Part shown: positions 50,451-61,700 of the stretch, piece by piece | Numbering within the stretch: the first letter of the stretch is position 1 | Layout of the letters: each line of letters begins with the position of its first letter | Origin: Cutibacterium modestum | GTDB taxonomy: Bacteria > Actinomycetota > Actinomycetes > Propionibacteriales > Propionibacteriaceae | Direction of reading: 5' to 3' | Assembly: GCF_008326345.1 (NCBI RefSeq) | Contig: NZ_BJEN01000001.1 | Coordinates: 1 to 64,000 of the forward strand | Length of the DNA: 64,000 bases | Notes under the pieces: generated by a model | What the model saw: only the letters and a program-made list of their open reading frames with translations | The model's database searches: none | Told to the model about the DNA's origin: nothing | Translations under genes and position numbers: made by a program

Positions 50451-51617
50451 ATGTCGGTCACCTATCCGCTCGGATTTCGCGCCGGTAGTGTTCATGCCGG
50501 GCTGCGAACCATCCCGGCCCCGGACCTTGCAGTAATTGTCAATGATGGCCCCGACGATGTCGTTGCTGGGGTATTTACAACGAACCGGGTGTGTGCTGCG
50601 CCGGTGCAGTGGTCGCGCCGTGTTACTGCCGATCACAAAGCTCGCGTTGTCGTCGCTAACGCGGCTGTCGCTAATGCATGTACTGGGATTGATGGCCTCA
50701 CTGACTGTCAGTGCGAGGCTGAGCATATTGCAATACTCTTCGGGTGCGAGCCGCACGAGGTCGTCGTTGCCTCAACAGGGGTCATTGGGGAAAGACTCGA
50801 TATGCCGTCCACCCTAGTGGGAGCGAGCACGGCCCATGGCGTCCTGGGCAGGGGAGATGACGTTGACGCCTCAGCGGCGCGAGCGATAATGACGACCGAC
50901 ACCGTCCCGAAGATGGCAACCGTCGATGTGGGTGGTGCCAGATTCGGCGGTATCGCTAAAGGCGCTGGAATGCTGGCTCCGCAACTCGCGACGATGCTCG
51001 TCTTTCTTACCACTGATGCTGTCGTGGATCCCGACGAGTTTCAGGATGCCTTAGCCAAGGCATGCGATGTCACCTTCAGCAGGGTTGACTCCGACGCCTG
51101 TATGTCGACCAATGACACGGTCGTCGCGATGGCTTCGGGGGCTTCCGGTGCCAACCTGACCGGTGGTGAACTTACTGAGGCACTCACCGAGCTGTGTGCC
51201 GTTTTGGCTCGGCAGCTCGTCGCTGACGCTGAAGGGTCCCGCCACGACGTCAAAGTAGCCGTCACAGGTGCTACCAGTACCGAGGCTGCCGTGGCAGTGG
51301 CCCGCGAGGTGACGCGATCTAACCTCGTTAAGACGGCCATCGCAGGAAATGACCCCAACTGGGGTCGGATCCTGGCTGCGGTCGGATGTGTTCCTGAGGA
51401 TGTAGCCCCGTTCGATCCCGACCAGGTGGATGTGTCCATCAATGGCATCGAGATCTGTAGGGCCGGGGGCATCGGAGAGGATCGCAATCTCGTCGATATG
51501 AGGCCACGAGAGGTCCACATCGATATTGAGTTGCACGCGGGAAACGCGGAAGCTGCGGTATGGACCAATGACCTGACCCATGAATACGTCGAAGAGAACA
51601 GCGCATACACATCATGA
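50451..51617 (+). CDS. argJ: Bifunctional glutamate N-acetyltransferase / N-acetylglutamate synthase
   Basis: A 388-residue ArgJ, which recycles the acetyl group from N-acetylornithine to glutamate. It is made as a precursor that cleaves itself before a Thr; the KGAGMLAPQLATMLVFLTTDA region (about residues 170-190) contains the site (Ala-Thr-Met-Leu). TNRVCAAPVQ and ASTGVIGERLDM match the family. GGAGG sits ahead of ATG 50451. Overlaps argB by 4 bases. Confidence 0.93.
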   Translation: MSVTYPLGFRAGSVHAGLRTIPAPDLAVIVNDGPDDVVAGVFTTNRVCAAPVQWSRRVTADHKARVVVANAAVANACTGIDGLTDCQCEAEHIAILFGCEPHEVVVASTGVIGERLDMPSTLVGASTAHGVLGRGDDVDASAARAIMTTDTVPKMATVDVGGARFGGIAKGAGMLAPQLATMLVFLTTDAVVDPDEFQDALAKACDVTFSRVDSDACMSTNDTVVAMASGASGANLTGGELTEALTELCAVLARQLVADAEGSRHDVKVAVTGATSTEAAVAVAREVTRSNLVKTAIAGNDPNWGRILAAVGCVPEDVAPFDPDQVDVSINGIEICRAGGIGEDRNLVDMRPREVHIDIELHAGNAEAAVWTNDLTHEYVEENSAYTS

Positions 51618-52546
51618 CCCTTGCCCTTGACATTCCCCTGAACGACTCCCAGTTTTCGGCCCAGCGGAAATCCGAGGTCCTGGTAGAAGCGCTGCCGTGG
51701 ATCCGGCGATTCCAGGGTCACACCGTCGTTGTGAAATATGGCGGCAACGCAATGGTGGATCCCGGCTTGCAACAGGCATTTGCCGACGACATTGTGTTTA
51801 TGGCCTCAGTGGGGATTCGCCCCATCGTTGTCCATGGCGGTGGCCCCCAGATCAACGCCATGCTCGCTGAATCAGCGACTCCGGTGGAGTTCCGCAGTGG
51901 TTTGAGGGTGACATCTCCGGAGGTCATGGAGGTTGTCCGGATGGTGCTCGTTGGCCAAGTGGGTCGTCAGCTCGTCAATCGAATTAATGCCTATGCGCCA
52001 TTAGCAGCCGGCATGTCAGGTGAGGACTCTGGACTTTTGTCAGCACGGAGGTCGCGGGTCATTATTGACGGCGAGCAGATCGACATGGGTTTGGTGGGAG
52101 ATATCGTTGGCGTCAACACTAATCTCATTAACTCCATGCTTGATCGCGGTCAGATTCCAGTCATTGCACCGGTCAGTCCTGAGGTTGACCAGGCTGGTCG
52201 TCCGACTGGACAGGTTCTCAACGTTAATGCCGACACAGCCGCTACCGCGATTGCGCAGGCATTGCGCGCCGAAAAACTCGTGATGTTGACAAACGTCGCC
52301 GGGATTTATGGCGCCTGGCCTGACCCGCACACGCTCATTTCGGAGGTATCGGCGAGTGATTTGCGAGTTATGGTTCCGCGTCTAGGAGAGGGTATGCGTC
52401 CGAAAGCGCAGGCTCTCCTCGACGCTATTGATGGCGGGGTATCGAGTGCTGCAATCGTGGACGGGCGCATCGAACATGCCCTCTTGCTGGAAATTTTCAC
52501 CACCAGGGGTGTCGGAACAATGGCACGCAGCGATGACTATGTCTGA
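51614..52546 (+). CDS. argB: Acetylglutamate kinase
   Basis: A 310-residue amino-acid kinase that phosphorylates N-acetylglutamate. Substrate/ATP motifs VVKYGGNAM, VVHGGGPQINAML, NVNADTAATAIAQAL and LTNVAGIYG are all present. The N-terminal helix of about 20 residues before the core is of the type seen in arginine-feedback-inhibited kinases; inhibition is inferred. ATG overlaps the argJ stop. Confidence 0.93.
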   Translation: MTLALDIPLNDSQFSAQRKSEVLVEALPWIRRFQGHTVVVKYGGNAMVDPGLQQAFADDIVFMASVGIRPIVVHGGGPQINAMLAESATPVEFRSGLRVTSPEVMEVVRMVLVGQVGRQLVNRINAYAPLAAGMSGEDSGLLSARRSRVIIDGEQIDMGLVGDIVGVNTNLINSMLDRGQIPVIAPVSPEVDQAGRPTGQVLNVNADTAATAIAQALRAEKLVMLTNVAGIYGAWPDPHTLISEVSASDLRVMVPRLGEGMRPKAQALLDAIDGGVSSAAIVDGRIEHALLLEIFTTRGVGTMARSDDYV

Positions 52547-52556
52547 GGGGATGACG

Positions 52557-53753
52557 ATGACTCGGCAGCAGACGTCCGGCGACTGGCAGGAGCGCTACCG
52601 TAACGGACTTCTCGGTGTGTTTGGCAGCCCGCAGCTATGCCTCGATCACGGTCACGGGTGCGTCGTCGTCGACAGTGACGGCAAGGAATACCTCGACCTG
52701 CTCGGCGGAATCGCTGTCAACGCCCTGGGCTATGCCCATCCGGCGTGGGTCGAGGCTGTGAGATACCAGGCAGAGACGCTGGCTCACGTCTCGAACTTCT
52801 TTACCACAAGGCCACAGCTCGATCTGGCAGAAAAGCTTCTCGAGCTGGCGAAAACACCCAACGGGTCGGCGGTCTTCTTGTCGAATTCTGGCGCCGAGGC
52901 CAATGAAGCGGCGATCAAGATCTGCCTGGCTCGTAAAAGTGGACGCATCATCGCGCTTGACCATGCTTTCCACGGTCGTACCCTCGGGGCGCTGTCACTG
53001 ACCCACAAGGTCGCTTACCGTCAACCATTCGGGCCATCAGCCGTCGACGTCACTTTCGTAGCTCCAGAGGACTCAGACGCTCTCGCTGGCGAATTGGAAA
53101 AAGGTGATGTTGCCGGGGTCTTCGTGGAGCCCGTTCAAGGCGAGGTTGGAGTCGTCCCCCTCTCGGATGAATATCTTCAACACGTCCGCCAGTTGACAGC
53201 CTTCCATGACGTCCTCATGGTCGTTGACGAGGTGCAATGCGGAATGGGCCGCACCGGTCGCTGGTTTGCCCACCAACGCGCTCACATCACACCCGACATC
53301 ATGACAATGGCGAAAGCACTAGGAGGTGGCTTTCCCATCGGAGCGACGCTGACCTTCGGACCGGACGTGTCTGGCATCCTCACCGCCGGTCAGCACGGCA
53401 GCACGTTTGGCGGGAATCCCCTTGCGTGCGCAGCCGCGTTAGCCGTGATTTCTACCATCGAGTCCGACGATCTGTTGACTCACGTCCGCCAGATCGGCAC
53501 CGCGATGTCGACCGCGTTGCGGGAAAGCCACCCAAGCGTCACCCAGGTGCGGGGGAGCGGGGCTCTCCTCGGCGTCCAGTTCGACTCGGACATCGCCGCT
53601 GATCTCGTGGTGGCTGCCCGCGAAGCTGGTTTCATCGTCAACGCCGCTAACCCATCCACACTGAGATTGGCTCCGCCATACATCTTGACGAACGCGGAGG
53701 CTCAAACGTTCATCGATGCGCTCCCCGAACTCATCGATGTGGTGCAAGCCTGA
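52557..53753 (+). CDS. argD: Acetylornithine aminotransferase
   Basis: A 398-residue class III aminotransferase. Features: FLSNSGAEANEAAIKICLA, PLP-contacting DEVQCGMGRTG, and the Schiff-base Lys in MAKALGGGFPIGA. It converts N-acetylglutamate semialdehyde to N-acetylornithine. ATG 52557 is best spaced from GAGGGG (52545-52550); ATG 52551 abuts it. The next gene is argH, so argF, argR and argG, which commonly sit here, are absent. Confidence 0.92.
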   Translation: MTRQQTSGDWQERYRNGLLGVFGSPQLCLDHGHGCVVVDSDGKEYLDLLGGIAVNALGYAHPAWVEAVRYQAETLAHVSNFFTTRPQLDLAEKLLELAKTPNGSAVFLSNSGAEANEAAIKICLARKSGRIIALDHAFHGRTLGALSLTHKVAYRQPFGPSAVDVTFVAPEDSDALAGELEKGDVAGVFVEPVQGEVGVVPLSDEYLQHVRQLTAFHDVLMVVDEVQCGMGRTGRWFAHQRAHITPDIMTMAKALGGGFPIGATLTFGPDVSGILTAGQHGSTFGGNPLACAAALAVISTIESDDLLTHVRQIGTAMSTALRESHPSVTQVRGSGALLGVQFDSDIAADLVVAAREAGFIVNAANPSTLRLAPPYILTNAEAQTFIDALPELIDVVQA

Positions 53754-53796
53754 CGACGGACACGTATCTGGTTTGCCGACGACGTGAGATAGGTAA

Positions 53797-55799
<2,003 letters not shown>

Positions 55800-55897
55800 G
55801 ACACTGGTACCGCCGTCGTCGATTGAAGGTATGACCACGGTCTACCTCGAGTCTGGTGCTGTTGGTTAGGTCATCCCGCCGGGTCATGCTGGACGGT

Positions 55898-56491
55898 ATG
55901 AGCAACTGGCAGACGCCGCATGACGACTGGCTTGTCAGCGACGTGGAGCGCGATCGAGTCGTCGCGTTGTTGCGCGATGCTTACGTCGACGGACGGCTTT
56001 CGCCTGACGAGTTCGACGACAGGGTGAGTCGTGCTCTGGATGCGGTGACTCGCGCTGATCTCAATGCCGCCCTGAGTGGGCTGGCGGTCGTCGGTGGACA
56101 GGCTCACGGTTCGCGTATCGCCGCAGGTGAGACCTTGGCAGCTGGCGTCATTGGGTTGTCCCCATTCTTCCTTGGCCCGCTTGGGCCGATGCTGGGTGTT
56201 GCTATCTCGCAACGAGGGTCCTGGATACGTCGTCAGGCGGCCCAGCAGGCCAATTTCCAGGTCGTCGCGCTGCTCCTGGCGATGGTGGTATTGGGAGTTG
56301 CCGTCAAAACGAACCTCATGATCGTGACCTTCCCATTCGTCGGTATGGTGTGGTTCGCCGGTACGATCATGCACGCTGCTAAGGCGTTCGAGGGGATTGA
56401 ATGGACGAACCCCCTCCTGCGGGTGATCCCGCTGAGATTCTTCGATGATGGGCGACGGCGTGCGGTGGGTTCGGTAAGTCGTGGTCGATGA
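55898..56491 (+). CDS. DUF1707 membrane protein, second paralogue
   Basis: A 197-residue paralogue of the gene before it: DUF1707 domain (WLVSDVERDRVVALLRDAY...GRLSPDEFDDRVSRALDAVTRADL, residues 11-60) and hydrophobic helices sharing the GLSPFFLGPLGPMLGVAISQRGSW pattern seen in its neighbour (GPIGPAVGFALTAKGSW). Start ATG 55898 follows GGACGG; ATG 55886 is possible. Ends 28 bases before ssrA. Confidence 0.8.
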   Translation: MSNWQTPHDDWLVSDVERDRVVALLRDAYVDGRLSPDEFDDRVSRALDAVTRADLNAALSGLAVVGGQAHGSRIAAGETLAAGVIGLSPFFLGPLGPMLGVAISQRGSWIRRQAAQQANFQVVALLLAMVVLGVAVKTNLMIVTFPFVGMVWFAGTIMHAAKAFEGIEWTNPLLRVIPLRFFDDGRRRAVGSVSRGR

Positions 56492-56519
56492 GGTACACTT
56501 AACTGATACAACTCAACAG

Positions 56520-56887
56520 GGGGATGACTGGTTTCGACTTGGAATGGTTGTTCCAGGAGAAGCGGGCCGAGGAGCCAAGGTCAGCTCGTTAACGATCCTT
56601 GGGAACCCATAAGTGCCGAGAACACTCGCACTGACTTCGCTCTCGCTGCCTGATCAGTGATCGAAGGGTCAGCCCGGATGTAGCCTTCCGTCCGGATCCT
56701 GGCCTCGTTTAGAAGGCTTGCCGTACAGCTGTGGTCACGGGAGCTGTACGGGACGTTTCCGTGACTGGGCTTGTCTGCACCATGTCGGTGTGAGTGCAGG
56801 GGCCGAGCAATAACGACAGCATCGACTGCGCCCGGAGAATGTCTGGACGGTCTTTCAAGGACGCGGGTTCAATTCCCGCCATCTCCA
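56520..56887 (+). ncRNA. ssrA: tmRNA
   Basis: Transfer-messenger RNA, about 368 bases. The 5' end GGGGATGACTGGTTTCGACT and the 3' end with T arm GGGTTCAATTCCC and CATCTCC acceptor strand pair to form the tRNA-like domain. The mRNA-like part encodes AENTRTDFALAA then TGA (56615-56653). CCA is not encoded (CTA follows). It rescues stalled ribosomes together with SmpB. Confidence 0.96.
56615..56653 (+). other. tmRNA proteolysis tag reading frame
   Basis: Twelve codons, AENTRTDFALAA, followed by TGA inside ssrA. The ALAA ending is the degradation signal for ClpXP-type proteases. The first Ala of the tag is usually the resume codon. Confidence 0.9.
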
Positions 56888-56890
56888 CTA

Positions 56891-56932
56891 AGTGCCTGCT
56901 GGCGTTGATGCACTCACGCGCCAGCAGGCACT
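56891..56932 (+). terminator. ssrA terminator
   Basis: A perfect 14-bp stem (56891-56904 with 56919-56932) with a 14-base loop directly after the tmRNA, followed by TTTGTCAT. Confidence 0.8.
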
Positions 56933-57041
56933 TTGTCATGCGGGTGTGCCATTTTTAGCTCCGCGCGTGAGTGTTCACGTTTTCGACGCAAACCCCTAGT
57001 TGGGGCGTTACGCTGATGTGTTGACTCTGGTGTGGCATTGC

Positions 57042-57808
57042 TTACAACTCGCGCTTCGAAAACAGCCATCCTGCCAGGGCGACGATGGCAGCCATAGCGG
57101 CAAGCCCGGTCCCCATGGGACACCATGATGGGACGGGTGTACCAGTCGCGATCTTGCCCTGGACATCTGCCAATCCAGCGGGGGAGTACTTCGCGCTGAT
57201 CCTCAGAGCTCAAGCAGGCTGACATGAGCATGGCTGCGAGGCCAAGCCCCGATGCGGCCGGCCAAGGCGCTGGTGAAGATGGCCGACCCTACGAGCGTCA
57301 CCGCGACCAGAATGAGCGCATAGAGGAGCCATGCGGCAGTGAGCTGGAGGAGGGGAACGGCTTGGTTGTCGCGGAAGAAGATCAGACTTGCGGCATACTC
57401 GACGAGCGCTCCTACGGCCACCGTCGCCGTGCAGAAGATGACAGACGAGACGAACTTCGCCAGCACGTAGCCCCAGCGGGAGACGGGTTTGGTGAGAATC
57501 AGGATCTGGGTGCCCTGCCGATCCTCGGCATTGATCGTGCTTCCAGACATCAGGAGGATGGCGACGATGCCGATCTGACTGAGATTCTTCGTCCACTGGC
57601 CGAGGGTATAGCGCCGTGTGGGATCGGGGATCAGGGCTGACATGTCGCTGCCAGCCGGGAGCAGGGATTGCATCAGCTCCGTGGTGAAACGGGCTGACAG
57701 CACGCTGGTGACCGCCAACACGATGAACAGACCAGGAATCACCCAGACTTTCCAGGTACGAGCGAACTCGAGGAGCTCCTTGCTCGGCAAGGAGATGAAG
57801 CCGTTCAT
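57042..57808 (-). pseudogene. ABC-2 type permease, C terminus frameshifted
   Basis: The first 190 or so residues (MNGFISLPSKELLEFARTWK...) are a normal ABC-2 permease with four to five membrane helices and the SGSTINAEDRQGTQILILTKPVSR loop. After AGRIGA the frame is lost at a G4 run near 57246 and stops at 57203. The missing parts lie in other frames: GLGLAAMLMSACL in a second, and KYSPAGLADVQGK with a last helix and FSKREL stop (57042) in a third. Two indels are needed, so true decay is likelier than one error. Start overlaps the ATPase gene. Confidence 0.75.
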
Positions 57809-58749
57809 CGGTCCTCCTCGGTCAGTAGGACGAAAGCGTCCTCCAGAGTGAACAGCGCTGGCCCGTACTCGCGAAGGGTGAGGCTGGCTGACGCCAAGAA
57901 GCCGAGGAGTGCCTTGCCCACGCGGTCCGCGTTGTCGGCGGCGAAGACAACGGCATCGCCGCCGATGGTCACATCCCCGACCCAGGCTTCGTCTTCCAGC
58001 AGTGCGGAGACGTGGGCAGTGTCCCCGTCTGTGACCAGACGCATCTTCTGAGCCCCGTCGTAGCGGGAGCGCAGCTGTGTGATGGTGCCTGTGGCGAGGA
58101 CATGCCCCTGGTTGAGCACGACAGCAGAGTCGCAGATGCGCTCCACGTCGTCCAGCAGGTGTGTCGAGAAAAGGACCGTGGCCTTGCCGCGAAGAGCTTC
58201 AATCATGGTGAGCACGTCCTTGCGTCCCAGCGGGTCCAAGGCTGACGTGGGTTCGTCGAGCATCAGGAGCTTCGGAGCGTTCACCAGGGCCTGGGTGGCG
58301 CCCAACCACTGCTTCATGCCACGTGAGAATCCGCCGATCTTATGGTTGACCCCGGTCAGCCCTGCCAGCTCCAGCAGGGAATCGACGCGGGAGTCCAGCG
58401 TCGCCTTGTCTATACCGAACAGGGATCCAGCGAAACGCAGGAACTCCGGGGCGGTCATCCAGGCGGGGAAGCCAGGGACGTCGGGCAGATAACCGATTTG
58501 ATGTCGGACGGCGTTTCCGGCCTTTGTGGCATCGTGGCCGAGGACCTGGATAGATCCAGACGTGGGCCGAGTCAGCCCCAGGACCAGGTGCAAGGTGGTC
58601 GTCTTTCCTGCGCCGTTAGGGCCCAAGAAGCCCACGATCTGACCCGCGGGAATATCAAAGGGGACAACGCCGATTGCACGTTTGATCTGTCCAGACCCCG
58701 CGGTGTAAGTCTTGACGAGGTGCTCGATGTGGATAGCGGGGGCACTCAC
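57805..58749 (-). CDS. ABC transporter ATPase
   Basis: A 314-residue ATPase of an ABC-2 exporter. Walker A GPNGAGKTT, signature FSRGMKQWLG (in place of LSGGQ, as in related exporters), Walker B LLMLDEPTSALDP, and a C-terminal extension of about 90 residues. It looks intact, but its permease partner is broken and its upstream operon is damaged, so it may be functionless. Its ATG overlaps the stop of the gene before it. Confidence 0.88.
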   Translation of the reverse strand: MSAPAIHIEHLVKTYTAGSGQIKRAIGVVPFDIPAGQIVGFLGPNGAGKTTTLHLVLGLTRPTSGSIQVLGHDATKAGNAVRHQIGYLPDVPGFPAWMTAPEFLRFAGSLFGIDKATLDSRVDSLLELAGLTGVNHKIGGFSRGMKQWLGATQALVNAPKLLMLDEPTSALDPLGRKDVLTMIEALRGKATVLFSTHLLDDVERICDSAVVLNQGHVLATGTITQLRSRYDGAQKMRLVTDGDTAHVSALLEDEAWVGDVTIGGDAVVFAADNADRVGKALLGFLASASLTLREYGPALFTLEDAFVLLTEEDR

Positions 58750-59045
58750 TGGTAGAGTTCGTCAATCACGGAACTGGCAGTGGCCTTGTTGGCTCCTGCC
58801 GTCGTCACGGATGATTGCACCTTGCGACGACCTGCCACGAGAAACGCAAGGGGTTCGACGACACCGATGAAGACCGAGATCGCCAGCCAGACAACGTGGG
58901 GAAGTGTCAGACGGTTCTCCGGAGTCTTGAGATTGACGACCACCGCGAACAGGAGAAGAACGAGCTCAACGACGATTAAGGCAACAGTGCCGATCTGAAG
59001 GCCAGTTGACAGGGATGAGAAATCAACGTTCACGGCAATCTCCAT
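58746..59045 (-). CDS. PLDc_N-domain small membrane protein
   Basis: A 99-residue protein with two membrane helices (QIGTVALIVVELVLLLFAVVV and VVWLAISVFIGVVEPLAFLVAGRRK) of the PLDc N-terminal type common next to bacterial ABC-2 exporters. Starts are ATG 59045, or GTG 59033, which has GGAG five bases ahead. Either start lies inside the end of the HAAS-like gene, so translation is probably coupled. Function unknown. Confidence 0.72.
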   Translation of the reverse strand: MEIAVNVDFSSLSTGLQIGTVALIVVELVLLLFAVVVNLKTPENRLTLPHVVWLAISVFIGVVEPLAFLVAGRRKVQSSVTTAGANKATASSVIDELYQ

Positions 59046-59627
59046 TCGTGCTGGCTGCGCGGCCGACGGCTGCACGCAGTGGGGCAAGGCCGCAACCCAG
59101 ACCGATCAAAGCTCCGAAGCCACCTGTCCACGAGCGGCGGCTGCGGGTCAGAATCGCACTGACGACGACATAGCCCAGCGACCGGACAGCGATACGGTCC
59201 AAAATGGGTGCCTTGGTGAGCGTAGGCAGAGCAGCTACGGCGTCGTCGGGCTGGATGATGCCCATGTGGACGGCCACGGCGCCCAGATTTAGTGCCCAGC
59301 CCACCCCAGCGCATGCGGCACGATGACGCGATCATCGGCGGAGTTGAACAGCCGCCGCCCCCAGCCCGCCCCTACGGACAGGTTCCACGGAATGCCGAAC
59401 AGGTGGGAAGCTTGTGGCGGGTCAAACTCATCGGGCTGGTCTGCGGAAAACTCGGCGTCCAGTTGGGCCGCGAACTGGTCCGGGTCGCCCATCTCGGCGC
59501 AGGCAGCATCCTCTCCGATGGCAGTCGCACGTTCCTCTAACGTAGTGTGTAGGTCATCGAGGCCCGCTCGTGCAGCAGGGTTGGTCAAGCCTGTGCCCAC
59601 ACTGGTCAGGTATTCGTCGATTTTCAC
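59023..59627 (-). pseudogene. HAAS-domain membrane protein, frameshifted
   Basis: The first part (MKIDEYLTSVGTGLTNPAAR...) is a HAAS-like signalling domain, followed by a DUF5808-like region ending DDRVIVPHALGW and a stop at 59289. The continuation, ALNLGAVAVHMGIIQPDDA, lies in a second frame to 59023. Adding one G at the run near 59298-59303 joins them. Such proteins commonly sit between a PadR regulator and an ABC exporter. GTG start overlaps the padR-like stop by 4 bases. Confidence 0.65.
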
Positions 59628-59908
59628 TTCTTTTCTCCCTTCGCGGACATGAGGTCAGACATGTCTTGAACCAGATCGCGCCACGCGTCGGCGCGGCGCG
59701 ATCTCGCACTTTCACCCTCGGAGGTGAGTCGGTAATACCGGTGCGGCGGGCCGCTGGGGGACTCGTGCCACGTCGTCTCCACGAGGCCGGAACTGCAGAG
59801 GCGACTGAGTATCGGGTAGACGGTTCCTCGGGTTGTCGCCAGGGCTCCGTACTGGCCAAGCAGGTCGACGAGTTCGCCTACTCCGAGCGTGCCGATCTTG
59901 AGCCGCAA
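59624..59908 (-). pseudogene. PadR-family regulator, 5' end lost at the R-M locus
   Basis: Contains a PadR winged helix: GVGELVDLLGQYG, TTRGTVYPILSRLCSSGLVE and PPHRYYRLTSEGE, ending in KGEKK. The normal first helix start is not found. Reading upstream, the frame stays open to 60004 but runs through the coding strand of mod and has no ribosome-binding site; TTG 59908 is only a nominal start. The regulator of the exporter operon, and its promoter, appear to have been cut off by arrival of the mod-res locus. Confidence 0.65.
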
Positions 59909-61700
59909 GACGATTAATCTGCTGATCCTTGGTGAATCAGGCGACGTTCTCGAAGCACTGACCCGCGTGCCGGAACTGGCGGAAAAGTACGTGGGTAAGG
60001 TCAAGTTGATCTACATCGACCCGCCCTTCAACACCGCCCAGACTTTCGCGAGTTACGAGGATAACCTCGAACACTCGGTGTGGCTCACTATGATGCGCGA
60101 TCGGCTGCTGCACATGAAGAAGTTGCTGAGTTCTGGTGGTTCGATATGGGTACATCTCGATTACGCTGAGAACCACAAGATGCGCGTAAGTCTGGACGAA
60201 GTGTTTGGCGGAGAGAATTTCGTTGCTGAAATCGTGTGGCAGAAAGCAGATTCGGGGCGGAACGACGCCACCTACTTCTCTACCGATCAAGATGTGCTCT
60301 TGGTATACAGAAAGTCTGCCTTGTTCGAGCTGAACCGCCTCCCTCGGCCCGATGCGATGAACAGCAGGTTTGCGAATCCGGATCATGATCCGCGTGGACC
60401 ATGGGCGATGGCTGATCCGTGTGCGCCCGACGCGCCGAATAACCAACCGATGGTGTACGCGATTCAGCATCCAATGACTGGGGAGTTGATGTATCCGGCT
60501 CAAAGCTCGTGCTGGCGACTCGCTCCTTCCGTGATGTTCGAGGAGATGTCCAAGTGGGCTCGTTATGAATTACGTGATACTGGCGATCGGGTGAAAAGGG
60601 CTGAAGTGTCCGGTGTGCCAGTCGAGGCCGCGCATGACATGGTTCCGGCAATCATGCTTGCTGAGCCGTTGGACTCAGCAAGGGAGCATTCAAGGGCAGT
60701 CTTGGAGCCCGGCTTGCCGCTCCTGGAGCTGGTCTTCCCTCGCGGCGGGCTCGGGCGGATCATGAGAAAGTCCAGAATCCCTTCACGAGGCATGGTCCCT
60801 CGCACGCTTTGGCCCAACTCGGATGTGAGCCACAGTCGTGGCGCGAAGAAGGAACTTGTGAATCTGTTCCCGGGAGTTACGGCTTTTGCGACTCCGAAGC
60901 CCGAGCGTCTGCTTCAGCGGGTGCTGTTGATCAGTACGGGTGCGGGTGACCTCGTGCTGGATGCGTTTGCTGGGTCAGAGACAACCGCGGCGGTAGCGCA
61001 GAAGATGGGGCGTCGCTGGGTGACGTGCGAGCTGGTCGAGGACACGTTCGAGCGATTCACTAAGGCGCGTCTGGCGAAGGTGGTCAACGATGCTGATCCG
61101 GGTGGTGTGACGCGCACGAAGGGGGAGCGGATCGCTGCTGAGGATGTCGAGTTACCCGAGGGCGTCTCGCCCGAGGATGCGGCGAAATTTACATCCGTGC
61201 TGAACAAGCTGATTGCCGATGAGCCGGAGGCGAAGAAGGATCCGCGGGTTAAGGCGCTCAAGGCCGCTGCGAAGACCACCCGCACCAAGGAGGTTATGAA
61301 CTGGCGCGGTGGTGGTGGGTTCCACGTGGCGCACCTCTCGCCGGCATGCTTCGACTATGACCCGGCGCTGGACCGGGTGGTGTCGACGCCGGAGGCGACA
61401 GGCCAAGTGCTCATCGAGTCGGTAGCGGCGAATCTGGGCTTCCCGCTGCTGCACCCCGATGACGACTACATTTTCGAGGGGCGACGCGGAAACACGCTAC
61501 TCAAGGTGATCGAGGGGGTGACCACGGTCGAACTGGTGGATGATCTGGTCAAGGAGCTGGCTCCGGGGGAGACGCTGGTACTGGCGGCCACGAGTGTGTT
61601 GGATGGGGTGCGGGAGTATCTGCGTAAGGTGCGCAAGGGCTCGCGGGTGGTGGCGGTGCCGGATGATGTATTCGGCTACCAGAAGGAGACAGCGCTGTGA
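59889..61700 (+). CDS. mod: Type III restriction-modification DNA methyltransferase (Mod)
   Basis: A 603-residue beta-class adenine N6-methyltransferase. Motif IV DPPFN is at residues 44-48, before the SAM-binding FAGSETTAA near 358, with the target-recognition region between them. Known Mod proteins usually have 60-100 more residues before the LILGESGD...GKVKLIYIDPPF block, so the N terminus looks cut at the padR junction. Starts are GTG 59889 or TTG 59898, both inside the padR reading frame on the other strand. Whether it is made and active is unclear. GTGA overlap with res. Confidence 0.85.
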   Translation: MPILSRKTINLLILGESGDVLEALTRVPELAEKYVGKVKLIYIDPPFNTAQTFASYEDNLEHSVWLTMMRDRLLHMKKLLSSGGSIWVHLDYAENHKMRVSLDEVFGGENFVAEIVWQKADSGRNDATYFSTDQDVLLVYRKSALFELNRLPRPDAMNSRFANPDHDPRGPWAMADPCAPDAPNNQPMVYAIQHPMTGELMYPAQSSCWRLAPSVMFEEMSKWARYELRDTGDRVKRAEVSGVPVEAAHDMVPAIMLAEPLDSAREHSRAVLEPGLPLLELVFPRGGLGRIMRKSRIPSRGMVPRTLWPNSDVSHSRGAKKELVNLFPGVTAFATPKPERLLQRVLLISTGAGDLVLDAFAGSETTAAVAQKMGRRWVTCELVEDTFERFTKARLAKVVNDADPGGVTRTKGERIAAEDVELPEGVSPEDAAKFTSVLNKLIADEPEAKKDPRVKALKAAAKTTRTKEVMNWRGGGGFHVAHLSPACFDYDPALDRVVSTPEATGQVLIESVAANLGFPLLHPDDDYIFEGRRGNTLLKVIEGVTTVELVDDLVKELAPGETLVLAATSVLDGVREYLRKVRKGSRVVAVPDDVFGYQKETAL

